The notes: generated from the sequence alone by a model not told the origin. DNA of 64,000 nucleotides from Aeromicrobium tamlense (GCF_013408555.1 NZ_JACBZN010000001.1:2356001-2420000), one strand, 5' to 3'; counted from the stretch's first letter, positions 9,701-18,719 are shown. Translations and numbers: made by a program.

Positions 9701-12700
9701 CGGCCTGCTTGGCGACGACCTCGCCGGTGCCCGCGAAGGAGCCCGTGACCTCGTCGCCGTGGGCCAGGCGCGCGAGGTCCTCGCGTGCCGACGCCCAGCG
9801 GTCGTCCAGGACGACGGCGTGCTCGGCGTCGAAGACGCCCGCCGTGGCCTTGATCCAGTCCGAGCCCAGCTCGGCCTCGACGCGCTCGACGACCGCGGCC
9901 GCCTGCTCGTCGGGCTCGACGGCCTCGGGCACGTCGACCAGGTCGAGGTGCTCGAGCACGAGGCGCGCGGCCGAGGCGAGCACGCCGTCGCGACCGGTGA
10001 TGGCCGCCGTGAACTCGCCGAGCGCCGCCGCGTCGATCGTGGCGCCGCCGTCTCCGCCGCCGGCCGACGGCATCTGCACCGTCACGCCGTGGCGCGCGGC
10101 CACCGCCTGGACCGCGGCGTCGATCGCCGCGTCGACGTCGCCGGCCGAGGCGATGGTCGCCTCGCCGAACGCGCCACCGCGGACGCTCTGGCCCTCACGG
10201 GTGACCATGGCCAGCTCGGCCAGGACGTGCGACGCCCAGCCGGCGCCGAGCTGCCACGCACCCGTGACGCGCTCGGCGACCGCCGACTGCTTGCGACCCG
10301 TCGGGCCGAGCACCTTCTTGAGGTGGTCGCCGAAGGCCTCGCCCAGGACGGGGCCGAAGGGCTTGTAGGTGCGCGCGAGGGCGTCGACCTGGCCACCGAG
10401 GGTGGTGAGGTCGGCCTCCGCGGCGCCGTCGATCGCGCCGAGCGACAGCTCGCCGCCGAGGTCGATCAGCAGCTGGTTACGGCGGCTGGAGGCGCCGTCG
10501 GTCAGCGACTCGATCGTGTCGGCCGCGCCGAGCTGGTCGAGACGCAGCTTCGTCCACCAGGCGATGAGCACGCGGGTCGCGTCGGCCGCCGAGAACGGCA
10601 GGTCGGCGGCGGTCTGCGTGGCCGGTCCGCCGGCGGGAGCCGCGGCCGGGGCGGCCGCCTGCGGGGCCGTCTCGGTGGAGGTCGCCTCGGGAGCCTCCGG
10701 GGCCTCGTCCTCCACCGGCGCCGGGTCCTCGTCGGTCCCGTAGACGGCGGCGGCGTCGCGCTCGACGTTGAGCACCTCGACGCGCGGGTAGCCCGGCAGC
10801 TTGAGGGTGCCGGAGGCGAGGTTCGCGACGGTCGGGGCCGAGCCGACGCCGACCTCGACGAAGCGCTCGACGCCCAGTCCGCCCTCCTCGACGGGGGTGA
10901 ACATGAGGTCCTGCGTCTCGATCCAGCGCACGGGGCTGGCGAACTGCCAGGCCAGCAGCTCGATCAGCAGGTCGCGGCACAGGCGGCCCGGGTCGTCCGA
11001 CCGCGGGACCGTGGTGCCGACGTACTGCTCGACCTCGCGGATGAACTCCTCGTCGAGGCTGAACGGCCGCGGCACGAGGTTCGGCACGTAGCGGCCCTCG
11101 AGGATCGACGGGTCGATCGTGGGCGGCAGCAGGTCCTGCAGCTTGTGGCGGAAGTCCGGCACGCCGCCGTGCAGCACGCGGCTGTGGAACGGCACGTCGA
11201 TGCCGGGCACGAGGATGAACGCGGCCTTGCCGCCGAAGCGGTCGCGGCGCTCGGACACGTCTTTCTCCAGCGCCTCGAGTCCACGCACCGTGCCGGCGAT
11301 CGCGTACTGCGAGCCGCGCAGGTTGTAGTTCACGATCTGCAGGAACTCGCCCGACGCCTCGCCCACGCCCTCGACGTAGTCCTTGACCTCGTCGTCGGCC
11401 AGGCCGATCTGCGAGGGACGGATGGCCGCGAGACGGTAGTCGCTGCGGCCCTTCTCGTCGCGCGGGACCAGCGTGTGCATGACCGAGCCGCGCTGGAAGA
11501 CGACCTCCACGACGGCCTCGAGGCTGATGACGCCCGAGACCGCGGCGAGCGCGTTGTACTCGCCCACCGAGTGGCCGGCCAGCACCGCGCCGTCGACGAA
11601 CGCGCCGCCCTCGCGCAGCTCGGCCATCTGGGCGGCGCCCAGCACGGCCATCGCGACCTGCGTGAACTGCGTCAGGTAGAGCACGCCCTCGGGGTGGTGG
11701 TGCGTGACGCCGCGGACGGTCAACTCGGTCGGGTTGTCGCGCACGACCGTGAGGATCGAGAAGCCGAGCGCCGCCCGGGTGTGCTTGTCGGCGCGGTCCC
11801 AGACCTCGCGCGCCGCGGGGCAGCGCTGGTAGCCGGCCATGCCCATGCCGGGGCTCTGGATGCCCTGGCCGGGGAACGCGTACGCGGTGCGGGGCGCGTC
11901 GAGCACGGCCGAGGCGGCCATGACGATCTCACCATCGGCGCGCACGGTCACGTCGAGCACCTCGCGGCCGTGCGAGAGGCCCACGCGGTCGGCGCGGATC
12001 TCGACGTCGGCACCGGGGCGGACGGGCGCCATGAAGCGCGTCGTCCAGCCGGCGATGCGTCGGCCGGTCTCGTCGGCCACGGCGTGCTGCGCGGCGGCCG
12101 AGGTCCACATGCCGTGGACGATCGGCTCGCCCAGGCCCGCGAGGCGGGCGGCGGCGACGCTCGTGTGGATCGGGTTGTGGTCGCCCGTGACCGCGGCGAA
12201 GGCGCCGAGGTCGGACGGGGCGGTCACGGTCACCTTGGCACGCGTGCGACGCGGGGTGTCCTTGAGCTCGTCGTCGCCCAGGGCGCCGCCGGCGCGCGCC
12301 GGGTCGGCGAGGGCCGCCGCGCCCGTGCGGCCGCGGATGGCGAACCGCTCGCGCATCGTGGCGACGTCGCCGACGGTGACGTCGACGGTGACGACGCGAC
12401 CGTACTGCGACTCCTCCACGTCCACGAGCGCGGCGCGGACCGCGAGCGGGGTGCGCTCGGTGGGGAGGACCTGCGTGGTGATCGCGTGGTCGAGGTGGAC
12501 CAGGTCGAGCATGCCCTCGACGACCGGCAGGCCGTCGGCGTTGCGGGCGGCGCCGATGACGGCGAACACGGCCGGCCAGGCGAGCCCCACGAGCACGTCG
12601 GGCACGCGGTGGCGGCCCAGCACGAGCGGGCCCGCGCTGACGGCGGCGTGGTCGGCGGCGAGGTCCGGGTCCCAGTCGACGTCGAGGTGGGCGACGCCGT

Positions 12701-15700
12701 CGGAGACCTCGGGCAGCTCGCCGGCGACGGCGCCGCTGACGATCTGCGCCATGGCGGCGACGGCGGCGTCGGTGGAGACGACCGGGGCGTGGCCGCGCGA
12801 GGCACTGGACGGGACCTCGATGCGCAGGGTCAGGTCGCGGCCCTGGCCCAGCGGCACGGTCAGGTCGACGGCCGAGTCGCCCGCGGTGGACAGGCGCGCG
12901 CCGGTGGCGGCCTGCTCGGCGGTGTCGGCGTCGGTCAGCACCCACTCGGCGCCGAGGCGCTGGACGGGGTTCGTGACCGTGCGGCCGGCCCACGCCACGT
13001 CGGGCGCGGCCAGGACGACCGCGAGCGGCGAGGACAGGTGCGCGTCGCCCTCACGGCGACGGCCGGGCACCCGCTGGGGCGCGCGGCCCGAGGCGAGCAG
13101 GGCGTCGACGGCGGCGTCCTCGAAGCGCTGGAGCAGCTCGGCGACGGGCTCGTCCACCCGCGTGATGCCGGCGACGCTCGCGGTGCCGGGGATGATGCAG
13201 ACCTCGTCGGCGCCGTAGCGCGGGTCGTGCGCCTGCCACAGCGAGTCCGAGCGCCACCAGCGGCGCACGTCGGCGTCGATGACGGGCACGAAGTTGACGG
13301 GCTTGCCGGCGCGGCGGCAGACCTCGACGAAGAAGGCCTCGTCGGCCGGGTGCAGCGTCACGGACGCGGCGTCGGCGTGCGCCTCGAGCAGGCGCGCGAG
13401 GGCGGCGGGGCCGTCCTCGACGTCGGAGGCCTCGGGGAACAGCGTCGCGATCTCGCCGCGGTCCTGCGTGGCCAGACGGGCCTCGGCCCGCTGGAGCATC
13501 GCGTGGAAGCGGTCGCGCAGCGACACGTCCAGCCACTGCGCCGAGCCGTCGGCGGCGGTGCCGGAGAGCTCGACGAAACGGCCCAGCCACTGGGCGTACG
13601 TCATCGTGGCGACGTCGCCGAAGTACGGCTTCGCGGTGCGGTCGAGCGCCTCGACGATCTCGTCACGGCGGGCGGCCACGGCCTCGGCGTCGCCGGCGAC
13701 CTCGTCGAGGAGACGGCCGGTGCGCGAGGCGGTGTTGTCGATCTCGTGGATGTCGGCGCCGAGCTGGCTGCGGCCCGAGGCCATGCCGTTCTTCGCGGTG
13801 CCCGCGCCCACCCAGGCGCCGGTGCCGCGCGTCTCGACGAGCAGCTGCTTGACCTCGGGGGCCGTCGTGGCCTCCAGGGTCGCCATGGCGGCGGTGCCGA
13901 CGAGGATGCCGTCGACGGGCATGTCGGGGAAGCCGTGGCGCTGGGCCCACGTGCCGGTCAGCCACGCGGCCGAGGCCTCGGCGGTGCCGATGCCGCCGCC
14001 GACGCACAGGACGACGTTCGACTGCGCGCGCAGCTCGCCGTAGGTGGCCAGGATCAGGTCGTCCAGGTCCTCCCACGAGTGGTGTCCGCCGGCGCGGCCG
14101 CCCTCGACCTGCACGATCACGGTGCGGTCGACCTTCTTGGCGATCGCGAGGACCTCGCGGATCTGGCGGATCGTGCCGGGCTTGAACACGACGTGCTCGA
14201 TGCCGGCCTCGGTCAGCTCGTCGACCAGCGCGACGGCCTCGTCGAGCTCGGGGATGCCGGCCGTGACGATGACGGCGTCGATGGGGGCTCCGGCGGCGCG
14301 GGCGCGCTGCACGAGGCGGTTCTGGCCCAGCTGCAGGCGCCACAGGTAGGGGTCGAGGAAGAGCGAGTTGAACTGGTAGGTCGCACCCTCGTCGAGCAGC
14401 TCGTCGAGCTCGGCGACGCGGGCCTCGAAGATCTCCTCGGTCACCTGACCGCCGCCGGCGAGCTCGGCCCAGAAGCCGGCATTGGCCGCCGCGGCGACGA
14501 TCGGGGCGTCCACCGTCGTCGGCGTCATGCCGGCGAGCAGGATCGGCGACTTGCCGGTGGCACGGGTGAAGCCGGTCTCGACGGCGGTCGAGCCGTCGGG
14601 CAGGGTCACCAGGCGCGGCGCGAACGCCGACCACGCCACGGGGCGCGCCGGCTTTGCGCCGGAGATGGTGAGCTCGCGGTGGCCGCGACGGGTCGTGGGG
14701 GCGACGAGTCCGGCACCGCGCACCTTCGTCTCGGTGGCGCTCAGGCGCGAGGCGAGGTCGGCGGGGCCGAGGTCGAGGACCCACTCGGCGCCGGCGTCCA
14801 GTGCGGAGGTGATCGAGGCGACCCAGTCGACCGGGTCGACGATCGCGCGCTGCGTGGCGCTGCGGGCGTGCTCGGCGTCGATGCCGATGCGGGCGGCCCA
14901 GCCGGCCACCAGCTCGGTGGTCTCGGCGAGGTCGGGGTGGTGGAACGCGAGCGAGGACTCGACCGGCTCGATCACGGGCGAGAACGGGGCGCCTCCGGTG
15001 ACCTTGCGGTCGCGCTCGTCCTTCTCGCGGGCGGCCTCCTGCTCGAGGCGGGCGGTGGCCGCGTCGAGGGCGGCGGCGGGACCCGACAGGACCACGGCGC
15101 GACGGCCGTTGCGGATGTGGCAGACGGCGCCCGTACCCTCCACGAGCTCGGCGACGCGCTCGGGGACGACTCCCGAGACGGCGAGCATCGTGCGGCCGAG
15201 CAGGCCGCGGCGACGGCCGACGAGCTGGGCGGCGGTGCCGATGAGGCGGGCCAGCGCGAGCACCTCCACCTCGGGCACGCCGGCGAGCGCCTCGGCGGCG
15301 AGCACGCCCTGCGAGTGACCGGCGACGGCGACCGGCGGGTGCGCGGTGACGTCGAGGCCCTGGCGGGCGAGGGCGTGGAGGCCGGCCAGCTGGGCCAGCG
15401 TGATGCCGGGGACCGAGGCGGCCGGCGCGGCGACGTCGGCGCCCGCGGGAAGGCCGGGCGCGTCGTCGTCCTCGGCGGACTCCCCGACCGCCAGGACGTC
15501 GACCCACGCGACGGGATCGAAGGCGACGCCGGCCCGGGCGAGCTCGGCGGCGACGGGCGCGAGGAGGCGGTCGGAGCGGCGGACGAGGTCGGCGACCTCC
15601 GCGTCGAGCGCGAAGTCGCGGACGAGGTCGGCGAGCGGCGTCAGCCAGTCGCCGCCCTGCCCTCCGAGGACCAGGGCCCACGGCGTGCCGGAGCGGAGGT

Positions 15701-15773
15701 CGTCGAGGAGGCTGTCGGTGCGGCGGTCGCGCGTGGAGGGCGCGTGGAACACGGAGGTGTCGAGCGTCGTCAT
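6786..15773 (-). CDS. fas: Type I fatty acid synthase, single multifunctional polypeptide
   Basis: A 2995-residue bacterial FAS-I, normal length for the family. Domains in order: acetyltransferase (G-H-S-Q-G near 152), enoyl reductase (L-A-G-M-T-P-T near 413), dehydratase (G-D-H-N-P-I-H near 1198), malonyl/palmitoyl transferase (G-H-S-V-G-E near 1401), ACP with pantetheine serine in G-A-S-S-R-R-N-Q near 1762, ketoreductase (V-T-G-A-A-D-G-S near 2059), and ketosynthase with catalytic Cys in A-A-C-A-T-T near 2647 plus K-H-D-T-S-T-G and G-H-A-K-G. It makes long-chain acyl-CoAs de novo from acetyl- and malonyl-CoA in the cytosol. Ala/Pro/Glu-rich linkers flank ACP. The ATG at 15771-15773 is chosen over an upstream in-frame start that would overlap the operator. 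It is coupled to acpS. Confidence 0.97.
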   Translation of the reverse strand: MTTLDTSVFHAPSTRDRRTDSLLDDLRSGTPWALVLGGQGGDWLTPLADLVRDFALDAEVADLVRRSDRLLAPVAAELARAGVAFDPVAWVDVLAVGESAEDDDAPGLPAGADVAAPAASVPGITLAQLAGLHALARQGLDVTAHPPVAVAGHSQGVLAAEALAGVPEVEVLALARLIGTAAQLVGRRRGLLGRTMLAVSGVVPERVAELVEGTGAVCHIRNGRRAVVLSGPAAALDAATARLEQEAAREKDERDRKVTGGAPFSPVIEPVESSLAFHHPDLAETTELVAGWAARIGIDAEHARSATQRAIVDPVDWVASITSALDAGAEWVLDLGPADLASRLSATETKVRGAGLVAPTTRRGHRELTISGAKPARPVAWSAFAPRLVTLPDGSTAVETGFTRATGKSPILLAGMTPTTVDAPIVAAAANAGFWAELAGGGQVTEEIFEARVAELDELLDEGATYQFNSLFLDPYLWRLQLGQNRLVQRARAAGAPIDAVIVTAGIPELDEAVALVDELTEAGIEHVVFKPGTIRQIREVLAIAKKVDRTVIVQVEGGRAGGHHSWEDLDDLILATYGELRAQSNVVLCVGGGIGTAEASAAWLTGTWAQRHGFPDMPVDGILVGTAAMATLEATTAPEVKQLLVETRGTGAWVGAGTAKNGMASGRSQLGADIHEIDNTASRTGRLLDEVAGDAEAVAARRDEIVEALDRTAKPYFGDVATMTYAQWLGRFVELSGTAADGSAQWLDVSLRDRFHAMLQRAEARLATQDRGEIATLFPEASDVEDGPAALARLLEAHADAASVTLHPADEAFFVEVCRRAGKPVNFVPVIDADVRRWWRSDSLWQAHDPRYGADEVCIIPGTASVAGITRVDEPVAELLQRFEDAAVDALLASGRAPQRVPGRRREGDAHLSSPLAVVLAAPDVAWAGRTVTNPVQRLGAEWVLTDADTAEQAATGARLSTAGDSAVDLTVPLGQGRDLTLRIEVPSSASRGHAPVVSTDAAVAAMAQIVSGAVAGELPEVSDGVAHLDVDWDPDLAADHAAVSAGPLVLGRHRVPDVLVGLAWPAVFAVIGAARNADGLPVVEGMLDLVHLDHAITTQVLPTERTPLAVRAALVDVEESQYGRVVTVDVTVGDVATMRERFAIRGRTGAAALADPARAGGALGDDELKDTPRRTRAKVTVTAPSDLGAFAAVTGDHNPIHTSVAAARLAGLGEPIVHGMWTSAAAQHAVADETGRRIAGWTTRFMAPVRPGADVEIRADRVGLSHGREVLDVTVRADGEIVMAASAVLDAPRTAYAFPGQGIQSPGMGMAGYQRCPAAREVWDRADKHTRAALGFSILTVVRDNPTELTVRGVTHHHPEGVLYLTQFTQVAMAVLGAAQMAELREGGAFVDGAVLAGHSVGEYNALAAVSGVISLEAVVEVVFQRGSVMHTLVPRDEKGRSDYRLAAIRPSQIGLADDEVKDYVEGVGEASGEFLQIVNYNLRGSQYAIAGTVRGLEALEKDVSERRDRFGGKAAFILVPGIDVPFHSRVLHGGVPDFRHKLQDLLPPTIDPSILEGRYVPNLVPRPFSLDEEFIREVEQYVGTTVPRSDDPGRLCRDLLIELLAWQFASPVRWIETQDLMFTPVEEGGLGVERFVEVGVGSAPTVANLASGTLKLPGYPRVEVLNVERDAAAVYGTDEDPAPVEDEAPEAPEATSTETAPQAAAPAAAPAGGPATQTAADLPFSAADATRVLIAWWTKLRLDQLGAADTIESLTDGASSRRNQLLIDLGGELSLGAIDGAAEADLTTLGGQVDALARTYKPFGPVLGEAFGDHLKKVLGPTGRKQSAVAERVTGAWQLGAGWASHVLAELAMVTREGQSVRGGAFGEATIASAGDVDAAIDAAVQAVAARHGVTVQMPSAGGGDGGATIDAAALGEFTAAITGRDGVLASAARLVLEHLDLVDVPEAVEPDEQAAAVVERVEAELGSDWIKATAGVFDAEHAVVLDDRWASAREDLARLAHGDEVTGSFAGTGEVVAKQAEHWLARTGDERFARIAEDARDTTPGAFAGEVAVVTGAADGSIAGSVVGELLAGGATVVATTSSLAPRKLAFFKDLYRRSARAGATLWVVPANLASFADVDALVEWIGAEQSRTAAGVTTVSKPSLTPTLLVPFAAGRVMGDATEAGPRAELEMRILLWSVERLVGALSSSVTDRNLDARLHVLLPGSPNRGMFGGDGAYGEAKAALDALVTKWGSEKRWADKVTLAHAIIGWVRGTGLMGGNDPLVEAVEAAGVRTWSPDEMAAALLEACTPEARVCATEGPLTLDLTGGLGEADLDMKALAGQVVLEKDEPSSDDTATIPALPAPPSRLDRVETPEWAEVTARPEDLVVIVGAGELGPYGSARTRFEMEVEDTLSAAGVLELAWSTGLLSWDATNRGWYDAESGEAVPEHEIADRYEDAVRERVGVRRYADDGDMVDNSAPLLASVYLDQDLTFTVSGQAEAQAMRDADPEHTVIAQDAEGEWTVTRKAGTQVRVPRKMKLTRTVGGQIPTGFDPTVWGVPAEMVEAVDRVALWNLVCTVDAFLSSGFTPSELMRWTHPTLVANTQGTGMGGMTSMHSLYIDTLLGEAKPNDILQEALPNVIAAHVVQSYVGSYGAMVHPVAACATTAVSVEEGVDKIRLNKAEFVVAGGFDDLSVEGIVGFGDMSATADSAAMAAKGLEDRYFSRANDRRYGGFVESQGGGTILLARGDLAARMGLPVLGVVAYAASFADGVHTSIPAPGLGALAAGRGGRESQLARSLSALGVGADDIGVLSKHDTSTGVNERNESELHERLAAALGRSDGNPLYVMSQKTLTGHAKGGAAAFQLIGLCQVLEGGVVPPNRSLDCVMDDLAEHEHLVWLREPLATGPLKAGLLTSLGFGHVAGLIAVVHAQAFVESLAADERDRYLEAAERRRIEGRTRLVDAMYGGDALYRRPADRRLGDSGVREREAALLLDDSGRLGEDGVYACR

Positions 15774-15794
15774 TCCCCTATCGTGACACAAACA

Positions 15795-15808
15795 TGAGGC
15801 TTTCCTCA
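15795..15808. promoter_or_regulatory. Operator copy of TGAGG-N4-CCTCA, fas promoter, proximal
   Basis: TGAGG-CTTT-CCTCA, extendable to a 6-4-6 repeat (ATGAGG/CCTCAT). It begins 22 bases upstream of the fas ATG. The same motif is found at the carboxyltransferase promoter. Confidence 0.7.
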
Positions 15809-15817
15809 TCTTTGACC

Positions 15818-15831
15818 CGAGGGTTTCCTCA
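15818..15831. promoter_or_regulatory. Operator copy of TGAGG-N4-CCTCA, fas promoter, distal
   Basis: CGAGG-GTTT-CCTCA, one arm mismatch, centred 23 bp from the proximal copy (about two helical turns). Confidence 0.6.
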
Positions 15832-15997
15832 TGTTTTAGATCACATCGCGGCCCGTGGTGCGTGGCGGGTGTGGCGCGAGAGGTTCAGGCGACGTGTAAC
15901 TGCTAGTTGCACACAGGATTGTTCACATGTGGGGACAAGATCTCCGCCAGACCGTCATCTGAGAGCGGTTATGTGCAGGATTTCGCAAATCGACGGC

Positions 15998-16031
15998 GAA
16001 GGGCCCCGGGACCGAGGTCCCGGGGCCCTTC
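15998..16031. terminator. Strong hairpin terminator of the thiolase-SDR operon
   Basis: A perfect 16-bp G+C-rich stem (15998-16013 with 16016-16031, two-base loop GA), 14 bases past the SDR stop codon on the minus strand. No long U-tract, as is usual for actinobacteria. Bases 15840-15997 hold the fas upstream region and nothing else recognisable. Confidence 0.85.
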
Positions 16032-16045
16032 GTCTCAATCGGTGG

Positions 16046-16801
16046 TCAGACGCCGCCGGTGAGCAGCAGTCCGCCGTCCACCGTGAGGCACTGGCCGGTC
16101 ACCCAGGCCGCGTCCTGCGAGAGCAGGAACGTCGTGACGCCCGCGATGTCCTCGGGCAGGCCGAGGCGCTTGAGGGGGTAAGCCGCGGCGACCTCCTCCT
16201 CACGACCCTCGTAGAGCGCACCGGCGAACCGGGTCTTCACGACCGCGGGAGCGACCGCGTTCACGCGCACGTTCGGAGCCAGCTCGAGCGAGAGCTCCTG
16301 CGTGACGTGGATGACCGCGGCCTTCGACGCGCCGTACATGCCGATCATCGGCGCGGGCTTGAGACCGGCCACCGACGCGATGTTGACGATCGCGCCACCG
16401 TGGTCCTTCAGCGAGGCGTTGTACGCCTTCTGCGCCCACGACACCGCGGCGAGCACGTTGACCTCGAAGATCTTGCGACCCGCGTTGAGGTCCATCTCGA
16501 TCATGGGGCCGTAGGTCGGGTTGATTCCGGTGTTGTTCACCAGGAAGTCCAGCCCGCCGAACTGCTCCACGGCCTTCGCGATGGTCTCGTCCTGGTGCGC
16601 GGCGTCGTCGGCCGCACCCGCGACGTACGCCGCGTTGTCGGGACCGAGCTCGGCGACCGCGGCCTCGAGGGCCTCGGTCTTGCGCGCCGTGATGACGACC
16701 TTCGCGCCGTCGGCCACGAGGCGCTGCGCGACCCCGAGGCCGATGCCGCGCGACGCGCCCGTGACGATCGCGACCTTGCCGGCGAAGCGACCCTTGGTCA
16801 C
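16046..16801 (-). CDS. SDR family oxidoreductase
   Basis: A 251-residue classical SDR: T-G-A-S-R-G-I-G at 14-21, V-N-N-T-G at 88-92, Ser143, Tyr156, Lys160, and a C-terminal G-G. Probably a 3-hydroxyacyl-CoA or related alcohol dehydrogenase in beta-oxidation, inferred from coupling to a thiolase. The GTG at 16799-16801 overlaps the thiolase stop as GTGA, which rules out the longer open frame running back over the thiolase. The operon ends in a strong hairpin. Confidence 0.87.
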   Translation of the reverse strand: MTKGRFAGKVAIVTGASRGIGLGVAQRLVADGAKVVITARKTEALEAAVAELGPDNAAYVAGAADDAAHQDETIAKAVEQFGGLDFLVNNTGINPTYGPMIEMDLNAGRKIFEVNVLAAVSWAQKAYNASLKDHGGAIVNIASVAGLKPAPMIGMYGASKAAVIHVTQELSLELAPNVRVNAVAPAVVKTRFAGALYEGREEEVAAAYPLKRLGLPEDIAGVTTFLLSQDAAWVTGQCLTVDGGLLLTGGV

Positions 16802-18015
16802 GAAAGACGCTCCAGCACCATGGCCATGCCCATGCCACCGCCGACGCACATGGACTCGACGCCGAACTGCTTGTCGTGCCACTGCAGCGAGTTGATCAGC
16901 GTGGACGTGATGCGGGCGCCGGTCATGCCGAACGGGTGGCCGACCGCGATGGCGCCGCCGTTGACGTTGAGCTTGTCCATCGGGATGCCGAGCTCACGCG
17001 CCGAGCCCCACGCCTGGACCGCGAAGGCCTCGTTGATCTCGTACAGGTCGATGTCGTCGATGCCCATGCCGGCGTGCTTCAGCGCGGCGGGGATCGCCTC
17101 GACCGGGCCGAGGCCCATGATCTCGGGCGACAGGCCGGTGACGGCCGTGGACACGATGCGCGCGAGCGGGGTCAGGCCCAGCTCCTTGGCCTTGGTGTCG
17201 GACATGATCACCACGGCGGCGGCGCCGTCGTTGAGCGGGCAGGCGTTGCCGGCGGTGACGGTGCCGTCGGGGCGGAACACCGGCTTGAGGCTGCTGACGG
17301 CCTCCAGCGTGGTGCCGGCGCGCGGACCGTCGTCCTTGTTCACGGTCGTGCCGTCGGGCAGCGTGACCTCGGTGATGTCCTTGGCCCAGAAGCCCTCCTC
17401 GATGCGCTGCTCGGTGAGGTTCTGGCTGCGGACGGCGAACTCGTCCTGCTCCTGGCGGCTCATGCCCAGGTGCTGCGCGACGTTCTCGGCCGTCTGGCCC
17501 ATCGCGATGTAGAGGTCGGGCAGCTCGCTGTTGCCGCGGGGGTCGACCCACGTGTCGGCGCCGCCCTCGGCGCGCTTGGCGGTGCGGGCGATGGCCTCGG
17601 CGAACAGCGGGTTCTCGGTGCCCGGAATGTCGGCGAAGCCGTTGCCGAAGCGGCTGACGGTCTCGACGCCGGCGGAGATGAACGCGTCGCCCTCGCCGGC
17701 CTTGATCGCGTGGAAGGCCATGCGGGTGGTCTGCAGCGAGGAGGAGCAGTAGCGGTTGACCGTCACGCCCGGCAGGTGGTCCATGCCCGACAGCACGGCG
17801 ACGGCGCGCGCCAGGTTGTGGCCGGCCTCGCCCGCGGGCTGGCCGACACCGAGGTGCAGGTCGGTGATGTCACGACGGTCCAGGCCCGGCACCTTGGCCA
17901 GCGCGGCCTCGATCATCTGGACGGTCAGGTCGTCCGGACGCATGTCCTTGAGGGATCCCTTGCCGGCGCGGCCGATGGGAGAGCGCGCGGTGGAGACGAT
18001 GACTGCTTCGGGCAT
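16798..18015 (-). CDS. Acetyl-CoA acetyltransferase / 3-ketoacyl-CoA thiolase
   Basis: A 405-residue thiolase of usual length. The acyl-carrying Cys90 lies in N-R-Y-C-S-S-S. N-E-A-F near 320 and G-H-P-F-G-M-T-G-A-R near 350 give the His loop, and the second catalytic Cys lies in C-V-G-G-G-M-G near the C-terminus. It cleaves 3-ketoacyl-CoA with CoA (degradation) or condenses acetyl-CoA; the operon favours degradation. It is the first gene of a thiolase-SDR operon, and its promoter region, shared with a divergent TetR gene, carries the 16-bp dyad also seen at 2729. Confidence 0.93.
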   Translation of the reverse strand: MPEAVIVSTARSPIGRAGKGSLKDMRPDDLTVQMIEAALAKVPGLDRRDITDLHLGVGQPAGEAGHNLARAVAVLSGMDHLPGVTVNRYCSSSLQTTRMAFHAIKAGEGDAFISAGVETVSRFGNGFADIPGTENPLFAEAIARTAKRAEGGADTWVDPRGNSELPDLYIAMGQTAENVAQHLGMSRQEQDEFAVRSQNLTEQRIEEGFWAKDITEVTLPDGTTVNKDDGPRAGTTLEAVSSLKPVFRPDGTVTAGNACPLNDGAAAVVIMSDTKAKELGLTPLARIVSTAVTGLSPEIMGLGPVEAIPAALKHAGMGIDDIDLYEINEAFAVQAWGSARELGIPMDKLNVNGGAIAVGHPFGMTGARITSTLINSLQWHDKQFGVESMCVGGGMGMAMVLERLS

Positions 18016-18059
18016 GATGTAGGCCTTTCGAATGTGCCGACGGGGCGACCCGCCGATGA

Positions 18060-18075
18060 CTAAGCGCTTGCTTAG
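18060..18075. promoter_or_regulatory. Shared 16-bp dyad CTAAGCGCTTGCTTAG in divergent thiolase/TetR promoter
   Basis: An exact reverse complement of the dyad at 2729-2744, in the 77-bp gap between the divergent thiolase and TetR genes. It resembles AAGC-rich KstR2/FadR-type TetR operators of actinobacteria (from memory of the families). Confidence 0.7.
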
Positions 18076-18092
18076 TGTGACATTCCTGCGTC

Positions 18093-18707
18093 ATGCTGTC
18101 CACCATGACCACCGACGCCGCGAACGGTCGCGATCGATCCGCCACGACGCGCGAGCGCCTCCTTGCGGCGGCCGTCGAGGCGTTCGCCACCTCGGGCTTC
18201 GCCGGCACCACGACTCGCGACATCGCGTCCCGTGCGGGCATGAGCCCGGCGGCGGTCTACGTGCACCACGCCACCAAGGAGGAGCTCCTCTTCGAGATCT
18301 CCCGGCGCGGCCACCGCAGCGCCGTCGAGATCATCGAGAAGGCCTCGCAGTCGGCGTCCGACCCGGCCGAGCGCACTCGCACGATGGTCGCCGAGTTCAG
18401 CCGCTGGCACGCGGTCAACAGCCGCGTCGGCCGGATCGTGCAGTACGAGTTCGACGCCCTGACCCCCGAGCACCGCGCCGAGATCGCCGAGTACCGCCGC
18501 GCGATCGAGGCGCTCATGCGCGAGGCCCTCGAGGCCGGCGTCGAGGCGGAGGTCATGACCGTGGCCGACCTCAAGGGCACGGCGCTCGCGCTGCTCTCCC
18601 TCAGCATCGACCTGGTGCGCTGGTATCACCCGGACGGGCCCACCACGCCCGACGAGATCGCGACCCTGCACGGCGAGCTGGCCCTGCGGATGGTCGGCGC
18701 CGCCTGA
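18093..18707 (+). CDS. TetR family regulator, KstR2-like
   Basis: About 204 residues. The N-terminal helix-turn-helix covers T-T-T-R-D-I-A-S-R-A-G-M-S-P-A-A-V-Y-V-H-H around residues 45-66. The C-terminal part ends D-L-V-R-W-Y-H-P-D-G-P-T-T, a tail like that of KstR2-type regulators of steroid or acyl-CoA catabolism. Divergent from the thiolase operon with a dyad between, so probably an autoregulated repressor relieved by an acyl-CoA. The matching dyad at 2729 suggests it also controls the SDR-kinase operon. A second ATG four codons downstream is an alternative start. Confidence 0.87.
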   Translation: MLSTMTTDAANGRDRSATTRERLLAAAVEAFATSGFAGTTTRDIASRAGMSPAAVYVHHATKEELLFEISRRGHRSAVEIIEKASQSASDPAERTRTMVAEFSRWHAVNSRVGRIVQYEFDALTPEHRAEIAEYRRAIEALMREALEAGVEAEVMTVADLKGTALALLSLSIDLVRWYHPDGPTTPDEIATLHGELALRMVGAA

Positions 18708-18719
18708 GCGTCGCCGACC

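Noticed and set aside
7026..15797. A 2,923-codon open frame on the plus strand opposite fas
   Set aside because: It is the antisense shadow of fas caused by high G+C; it is Arg/Gly/Val-rich low-complexity with no domain, while the minus-strand frame shows seven ordered FAS-I domains.
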